64,000 nucleotides of DNA from Wolfiporia cocos (lineage: Eukaryota > Basidiomycota > Agaricomycetes > Polyporales > Phaeolaceae). Shown one piece after another: positions 57,416-64,000 of the stretch. The position numbers and the translations under genes are program-made. The stretch covers positions 868,001 to 932,000 of the forward strand of contig JACCLO010000009.1 of NCBI GenBank assembly GCA_029448655.1, in the 5' to 3' direction. The notes beneath the pieces were generated by a model. It made no database searches. It was given only the letters and a program-made list of their open reading frames with translations, and was not told where the DNA came from. How positions within the stretch are numbered: position 1 is the first letter of the stretch; each line of letters opens with the position of its first letter.

Positions 57416-60244
57416 TTAACAGATCCCGGAGAGCCGTCGTGCCAAGGCTTCGATCAGGTGAGGTTCAACCCCAAATTCGGCGGCCAGGTCTCCGAAAGCT
57501 TGGCTGTCTTGTGCTGAATGTCTATCAGTGACCTCTTGGTAGTTCTGCACTGGACCATTAGGAAGAGCAGGAGAGTACGAAGCAGCGGCCTCGCTTGCAG
57601 GGGAGGAGGCGGATTTCGGCAATGCAGCTTCTAAAGCGTCGGAAAGTTGGCTCATTTGTTCAGAGGTAAATGCTATCAGTCGATATGAATTTTAGCAGAC
57701 CGACTCCACAACCTGAACAATTGCATGCCTTGACAATCCATAGCGGCTCGCACGAGTTGTGTCATTAATGCTGCCCAGTCGGACATTGGATCATCGTTGA
57801 TGCGTACAAGCAGAATATGCACAGCAGCTGGGCAATAGTTCATCAATAATAGTTATATCGAGGATGACCAGGAAACCCACTATACGTGATTTCTGTTCGC
57901 GGTGATCATGTCACGCTTAGCACTGTAATGAGCAGAGCAATCACTCACCATACAACATATCTCTAAGCGTACTGGACCAGAAGACTCGGCTATCATCGTC
58001 GGCGGGGAACTTGGACAAGATACTGATGAGGGAGTGGAAGGGAAGAGATGGAACTTTGAGGAAATGACTCTGCTCAAAGCGATGAGCACCATTTACAATT
58101 CGAGAACAAAGCATGCATACGTCAGGAGCGCGAATGAGATGCAAAAGGCAGTTCAGCTCCACTTCAGAGAACAACCCGCGCTGTAAGGTGGAGATGACAC
58201 GTTCGTTGTCTAGACCGGAGAGGGATGGGCGCGATCCGTCGAAATTGCCTTGCCACGATGGGAATAACTGGCAATGATTAATGAATGGTTGTTATCAATT
58301 GAGGCAGAGTTCTGTGCGATAACAAGAACTCACTGCCCGCATTAGTTCCTCCTGGCTGCTTTTGGTTACGGTGACGCCGCGCGCACGCTTGCCACGACCG
58401 AGCACCGAGTTCTGCGCGCTCCGAAGGGCAGCCTTTGCCGCGTCTGCACTGGCCATCTCAGCGTAGGCATGGCTAAGAGTCTTTCCTTTGCGATCGAGCA
58501 AAACATGGACACGCTCAACAGGATGTTTCAGCCACACCGCGATGGCAGGAGGAGTGATATCCTGATCACAATGTGGACAACGTTAATTCATGAACATATC
58601 TGAAGCAATCACAAAGGCATACCCAAGGTACGTTATCGATTCGTAATACCACGCTTTCCTCGTGCTTGGGCTCGACACAATGAGCCGAGCGCGCTCCTGC
58701 GACAGGTGTAGAGGCACCTTGCGCGCGATCCATGAAGTAGTCGATGCCATCAACATCTTCCACATGACCGTCATACGAGCCCTGGAGTGCATCAACGTCA
58801 GTTTTGCGCGTGTTGGCATCACTATATGCGCGTTCCTGAAGCTTGTGAGCAGTGTCTGTGGCAGTCCCGTTATCATACGTAGCTCCTGGGGCCGGTTTGT
58901 GCAGCTGGAAATTGTCGACCTTCGAGTTGCACACCGCGCACTCCATATCTTTCTCCCCCACAATATTAAGGGCGCTAGTCAAACATGCCGAGCATAAGGG
59001 ATGCGTGCACGGCTCCAAGACCGCGAGGGATCCGCCCGAAGATCCGCATATAGAGCAAGCGAATGGTGTTGCCTCCTCATCAGTAGGCTGGGCAGAGAAC
59101 ACAGGGGTTTCATACAATTGCAGGGGTTCAGAAACATTCGGCTGGAAGCTGAATAGATCGTTGAGTACTAGTGGCAGGGTCTGGTTCGGCAACGGAGAGG
59201 TAAAGGTGGAAGGGTAGGGTACATATTCGTCTTCGTCGATGTCGAAGAGGTCTCTAGTCTGTGTATAATAAGAAACAGTAGATATATGCGCGTGAAATGC
59301 ATACTTGTGCGAACGCGGGGTGGCGGCGAGTCTGCGGGGGGTCAGTGACGCTTCCTCGCAATCTGAACGCCGGTTGAGGCGGAGGTGTGTTGAGAATTCC
59401 CGGAAGACGTTGCAAGGCACGACCTGGCGTGCAGACCTGGGTGGGATCAGGAATCTGAGACAACGGGACGTGTGCGTGGGAGAATGCGCGCGCGCGACGC
59501 TGCGTTGAGAGGAAAGGTGCGGGCAGGAGAGCTTTACCCACAATCAGTTGAAGTCCGTTGCATGATGTTAAGACTCACTTTTGTCTATCACGGGAATACT
59601 TAAATCCAGACTGGATTCATCAGCTACGACATATGAAGTCAGTTTCTCTGAATGGCGAGAGTGGCGGACTGCGCGGGAAGATAGTCCATGGAACGAGGCA
59701 ACCCATCGATATTGTGCAATGGATGCTCGTCAATCGCAAGCAAAATCACCTGCCGAGCAAGTATTACCGCGCATGCAGCCACAAAGTAATAACGGTAACG
59801 CGTGGCAGTGCGCGCGTTCACATGGCACTGCTGCAACGAACGCTCAGACAGGTGCATATACTCACCCATGTACTGCGAATCATCGCTTGAAGTCACTTTA
59901 ATGCCATTTTCGTTGGCGCGGGTTCGCCAGTTCTCTGCAATATCGGCCAAGCTTTTTGAGTTTGTATGGACTTCAGGAGAAAGCGTGAGGCTGAGCCGCC
60001 TCCTGCCAACCGCGGACGCTGGAGTGGCAACATTAGATCCATTCGAGGAAGAGGATAATGAGCGGAGGCTGAATGGGGTATACGGCGTTGACAGAGTGGT
60101 TGCCGGCGTGTACGGAGAGCTGAAGCGATGCTGAGCCGAATGCGAAGCGCGCTGAGGAGTGACAGGAGGGTGTCTTTCCGTTTTCCGAGTCACTGCTGGT
60201 GAAGTAGGTGCGGACGCGGGTATTATCGTTTTCCTTGTCGACAT
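57416..60244 (-). CDS. RING finger plus RRM protein, predicted
   Basis: Predicted 727-aa protein; exons 60244-59866, 59623-59579, 59531-59305, 59258-58623, 58561-58334, 58267-57949, 57827-57713, 57650-57416 (2184 nt). The N-terminal 215 residues are Ser/Pro-rich. A RING-type zinc finger lies at about 285-330 (CSIC, CTHPLCSAC, CAVC). An RRM-like fold lies at about 416-490 (VVLRIDNVPW, THEN HAYAEMAS in the RNP1 position). A helical region with LLHLIRAPDVC and FPADDDSRVFW follows. This suggests an E3 ligase or RNA-linked regulator. The second exon (45 nt) and the acceptor of the last exon are inferred from phase only, and the first intron would be long (about 240 nt), so these borders are less certain than the rest. 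Confidence 0.75.
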
Positions 60245-60927
60245 TTGGGGAGTCGCCGCTGCGCTATCGGAGGTGTTGTCGTTTCTCGCCCGGTCGTGGT
60301 GGCTCAGCGCAGACTGTGGGAATCAAGGACGCGTCGCGACACGATCACATGTCTGCTCGTCATAGCCACCTACATTTGGAATACGCCAACGAACTTGATC
60401 ATAAGCCATGTTCTAGTCAGAATTTGAACAGATATAGAGTACTTACTCACAATCGCATCAACACGTATGCACCAGTGATTCCGACTCCTTCAATTGCTCA
60501 GTTGACACGCCACGCTGAGGGCTACGCTCAGATGTGCCACTATTCAGCATCGGCTGTGGCGCTATCCTAAGAGGTTGTACGGTCAGGCCTCGTGTTTTAT
60601 ATAATTGTGGTTAATTGATATATACGACACAGCTGCCCCAGATTCTGCCAGGCTCTAGCTATCTCTCGCCAGCTGGTATCGAGAAACTTGAACCGCTGCT
60701 CAGTATTCCAATATGGACCGACAGGCGATTGATGAACATTCCGGTTTGCATCGGATATGGATGTTCTCTTCCGACCGGATACGGATATACCCTCTATAGA
60801 TGAACAGCATAAATACAGGGAGCGATTGCCGAGATGGCTTTAACATTCGACGCGATTGTCCAGCTTGCAGGCCAAGACCGTACTCAACCACACTACCAAC
60901 TTATATCTTACTCGCGCGACTCGTAAG
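60245..60927. promoter_or_regulatory. Divergent promoter region of RING/RRM gene and kinase 3
   Basis: No gene. Three CGGATA hexamers (60752, 60776, 60782) lie before kinase 3, and a TATA-like CATAAATA at about 60808, some 120 bp before its start. Confidence 0.45.
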
Positions 60928-62351
60928 ATGTCCCACGAATCTTCCTACGCCTCGCAACTCGTCCCCGATTTGACCGGGAAAACCATCGACGATGGCTGCC
61001 TCCAGTTTGTGGAGAAGCTCGGCGAAGGAGGGTACGGCGTAGTTTATCGCGCCGTCGACACTCTGCGTGGAACATACGCGAACCCATCGAATCCAAAACA
61101 GTATGCAGTCAAAGTACAGGCAAAGGCCAAGCCAGACACACGCAGGTGGCAACTTCAGCAGCGAGAAGTCATCAATCACATGCTCGTCTCAGGGGAACCA
61201 GGAGTTCTTACCCTGCACGAGGTGATTGAAGACGAGGACGACGACTTCGTCTATCTCATCGAAGACTACTGCCCTGGCGGCGACCTATTCAGTGCCATCG
61301 TCCAGCGCCACATGTACTGCTTTAATGATGCGTTGGTGAAGAAGGTCTTCGTGCAGATTCTCGACGCTGTTCAAGCATGCCACAATAGAGGCGTTTTCCA
61401 CCGTGACCTCAAGCCGGACAACATTTTCTGCACGACCGAGGACGCATCAGAGATCGTCTTGGGCGACTTCGGCCTCTCGACGAGGGCGAAGAAAAGCAAA
61501 ACGTTCGGATGCGGCAGTCGTAACTACACCAGCCCAGGTAATCGAGAATTCTCAAAGTCCAGATCTACAGCACCCTGATGTTTGCTCTAGAGTGTATAGG
61601 AGAGGAGGTCGGGTTTAGACCATATTCGACACGAAGCGCAGATGTTTGGGCACTTGGCATCATCCTTACCAACATGATCGCCGGACGCAGCCCCTGGGAA
61701 TATGCCACAACCGAAGACCAGTACTTCCTGCGGTTCATGCACTTTCCCAACTTCCTACGCGAGATGATGCCCGTCTCGCATAGCGCTAACGCTATATTGC
61801 GGCGAATCTTCACGCTCGACCCCGATGACCGCATTACAATACCCAAACTCCGCGAAGCGATCCTCAAAGTCGATACGTTCTTCATGACTCCTGACGAGAT
61901 CGCGAGAAGCAACCGCGTCGTGCAGATCGTTGCCGCAACATACGCGCAGACAATGTACTCGCTCAGCTCTGAAGACATTGTCGCGCTGCACGAGGAGCAG
62001 GCAGAGTTCAACAAGACCGAGAACATGATCGAGGGCGTCATAGTTGCAAACTCAAAGTACTTCCAGTTTGTCCAGTGTGTCGGCACGACTGCCTCCGCGC
62101 TTAACGATCAGTACGATTCCGATTCCGACTCAGGAGAGGAGAGCGCGGGTCCTGTCACGCCAGCAACTCATGCACAGGAGCCCGACATCCTCATTGAAGT
62201 CCCGGACATGTTGGAAGGCGAGGATTTAGGCATCCCAGTCATCTCTGCGGAGGAGAAGAAGCTTGCAGAGAAGCTACCGGTGGAGTCACTGCTGGAGAAG
62301 CTGGAGAACTTGCATGTCGGGCCTTCCGCGGCACGAAAATGTACTGTGTAG
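60928..62351 (+). CDS. Ran1-like Ser/Thr protein kinase 3
   Basis: Predicted 456-aa kinase; exons 60928-61537 and 61591-62351. Glycine loop GEGGYGVV (32-39), catalytic Lys62 (AVKVQ), HRDLKPDN (148-155), DFGLST (170-175) and TSPE in place of MSPE. It is a paralogue of the two kinases at 12-15.5 kb, with the intron at the same Glu codon and the same phrases (PGGDL, ILDAVQACH, WALGIILTNM). The C-terminal tail is acidic and ends in a helical LLEKLENLHVG that resembles the end of kinase 1 (LLGRLG). An in-frame Met 24 codons upstream exists; MSHESS was preferred by similarity of N-terminal length to the paralogues. Confidence 0.88.
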
Positions 62352-62612
62352 ACTCTTGTAGACTCACATGCATTGCGGGACAATGTAACAGTGAAACGCA
62401 ACTCGTGGTCATCATGAGGCATGAACGCTGAGCACTCGATACCTGCGAGATATGGAATCGTCAGAGGTGAGTTACACTGGCAAGGGATTGGGACCAAATC
62501 CCATCCATGAATGATGAAACAAGGCAAAACAGAGCAACCAGGCAGAGAAAATCGAGCCGACTGCACAGATTGGACGTGCGTGGATGCAGGTTGGCACGGG
62601 ACCACGGGCAGT

Positions 62613-64000
62613 TCAGAGAGTTTCAATCGCCTTCCTTGTTCCCGCAGCTTTCTCCTTGATCAGTGCAAGCCGCCTCTCCCCATCCTTCTTCAGTTGAAGA
62701 TACTGTATATCCATCTCCCGCCTGATGTACTGCTCTACGGTCATCGCGGCCTCTTCTTCCGAAAGTGACTTCAACTTCCGCATGGGAGATGTCCCCATAA
62801 TGGGGATGAAAGCGGATGGGTACAAGAGCTCGTCAGTGGCCTTCACCTCCGTGTTCGTTGTCTCTTCGCTCTTTGACAGTATCTCGTTGCTATGCATTGG
62901 AGCGGAGCGTGATGGCGTCGATGGGCGCAATCGGGAAGCCATTTCATCTTTTATCGGAGCTGGGACCGGCAGCGTCTCCCTCGCCTGCTTGACCCATGTC
63001 ATCGCCTGGTCGTCATCTTCCCCCTTGGGAATAACAGAAGAAGACTTTTTAGGCCTGACGGGAATCACGACCTCCATTTGCATCTTCGGCCTCTTCGAGG
63101 TAGCGGCAGAGGCCTCCTCCGCCTTGGATGGTTCGCTGCCTGGTCGAGACTGAAGAGACTTTTCGTTTGACATGGCTGCAAGCTGCGGGATGGGGGGAGC
63201 GATTGCATCCTCTACCTCCTCGAGCTCGCTGTCCGACGAGATCTCAATAACCTTCATCTTGTCCGGGGCGTTGCTCGTCCGCGCAGACGCCTGTGCCTTG
63301 AGAGCATTAGAAGCGCTACCGCGTGAAGGAACCGCGGTGCGTGATGAACCCGCGTGTGGCTCTGCCTTTACCTTGACTGGCGCACGGCGTGATTTAGGAG
63401 GAGCAGTGGCATCAGTCATTTCGACGTCCCCATCCGAGACCATGGCATTCTCACGAGACGCCTGTGCGCGGTGGGCTCCTTTTACACCCGACTTCTTTTT
63501 GCTTTGCACAGTCACGGAGACATCGTGCATGTCCATGTCCATATCCATCGCTTCTAAATCTCCTAGGGGATCAGTGATAGCGATGGCGTGGCCAGCATCG
63601 TCGAATATTGCTGACGAGCTCTGTCGGGGATCCAATGCCTTTGTACCTCGCAGCGAAGGAGTACCCTTCGCGAGCATGGTTAATGGTTTCGGTTGCATGA
63701 CTGGTATTTCTCTATCATCGGGAACACCCGGCCGCTCCCTGCCGTCCGTCTCGGCCTCTGTGTCTTCCTCCATCGCTCTCTGAGATTTAGTTCGCAATAG
63801 CTTGGATACGTCCTTCTTGACAGGAATCGGTCGAGACGCTTCGTCTTCACCGTCCTTCATCGTCCTTCGACTGCGATCGCTGGGCATCACGTCGGTGCGC
63901 GAGGGGCGAAGTTGATCATCCACGTCTCCTTCGTTGACCTTCGGCTTCTGTTTCGATGCAGACTTGGTTTTCGGCTGCGAAGGCTTCGACGAGGAAGGGA
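62613..64000 (-). CDS. C-terminal part of a large disordered protein (cut by window edge)
   Basis: The reading frame is open from the window end to the stop at 62613, about 460 codons, so the 5' part lies outside. The sequence is rich in Ser, Pro, Lys and acidic residues, with phrases VIEISSDSELEEVED and MDMDMDMHDV. It ends in a helical, coiled-coil-like segment (SLSEEEAAMTVEQYIRREMD). The IEISSDSE phrase resembles a SUMO-interaction motif, which hints at a nuclear protein, but no domain is recognised. Confidence 0.75.
   Translation of the reverse strand, partial: PSSSKPSQPKTKSASKQKPKVNEGDVDDQLRPSRTDVMPSDRSRRTMKDGEDEASRPIPVKKDVSKLLRTKSQRAMEEDTEAETDGRERPGVPDDREIPVMQPKPLTMLAKGTPSLRGTKALDPRQSSSAIFDDAGHAIAITDPLGDLEAMDMDMDMHDVSVTVQSKKKSGVKGAHRAQASRENAMVSDGDVEMTDATAPPKSRRAPVKVKAEPHAGSSRTAVPSRGSASNALKAQASARTSNAPDKMKVIEISSDSELEEVEDAIAPPIPQLAAMSNEKSLQSRPGSEPSKAEEASAATSKRPKMQMEVVIPVRPKKSSSVIPKGEDDDQAMTWVKQARETLPVPAPIKDEMASRLRPSTPSRSAPMHSNEILSKSEETTNTEVKATDELLYPSAFIPIMGTSPMRKLKSLSEEEAAMTVEQYIRREMDIQYLQLKKDGERRLALIKEKAAGTRKAIETL

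Noticed and set aside
59639..59865. Read-through extension of the first RING/RRM exon
   Set aside because: A GTGAGT donor at 59865 and loss of compositional style after it favour an intron; phase to the next exons works only with splicing.

Overview
The window looks like nuclear DNA of a basidiomycete fungus of the Agaricomycetes type. Nearly every gene is broken by many introns of about 45-65 nt with GT..AG ends, and the protein families are those of mushroom and wood-decay genomes: GH51 arabinofuranosidases, FAD2-type desaturase, Ran1-like kinases, F-box relics, fungal royal-jelly-like proteins and a Ty3/gypsy chromovirus-type element. All gene models were built by hand from splice signals and reading phase. 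For every gene where I list exons, the summed exon length is a multiple of three. No expression data or database search supports them.

Layout. 0.3-10.4 kb: two intact amidase paralogues (both 556 aa, same intron positions) flank a cytochrome P450 and a decayed F-box/LRR-like gene. 10.4-12 kb has no recognisable gene. 12-15.5 kb: two Ran1-like kinases in tandem; the second has a chain of nested inverted repeats upstream (15.72-15.90 kb). 16-18.3 kb: a SET/MYND methyltransferase-like gene. 19.2-19.8 kb: a small conserved fungal protein. 22.3-24.4 kb: a delta-12-type fatty acid desaturase with 8-nt and 5-nt exons. 25.29-33.47 kb: a complete, young LTR retrotransposon on the minus strand. 34.7-48.3 kb: three tandem GH51 genes with a TIR element (39.2-39.9 kb) and a relic of the neighbouring tRNase Z gene between copies. 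48.4-51.8 kb: tRNase Z. 52.6-54.4 kb: a secreted, probably GPI-anchored protein. 54.8-56.6 kb: a secreted royal-jelly/yellow-like protein. 57.4-60.2 kb: a RING plus RRM protein. 60.9-62.4 kb: a third Ran1-like kinase. 62.6 kb to the window end: the C-terminal part of a disordered protein.

The retrotransposon is the most striking object. Its LTRs are 371 bp, differ at one position, and are flanked by the 5-bp duplication TCAAT. It encodes Gag, a complete dUTPase domain and an aspartic protease in one ORF. A single UGA separates this from a pol ORF in the same frame (RT, RNase H, integrase with GPY motif, chromodomain-like segment, long tail). It has no tRNA-type primer site. Instead, 11 nt beside the 5' LTR are exactly complementary to 11 nt in the LTR about 32 bp after a TATA box, the arrangement expected of Tf1/sushi-type self-priming.

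The GH51 cluster is the second highlight. Each copy reads through only if two 3-nt exons (CAT for His, GAG for Glu) are spliced in, and both are conserved in all three copies. The copies also show gene-conversion tracts. The secreted proteins, GH51 enzymes, amidases and P450 suggest a saprotroph or plant-associated lifestyle, but the window shows no single pathway or cluster logic beyond these tandem families.
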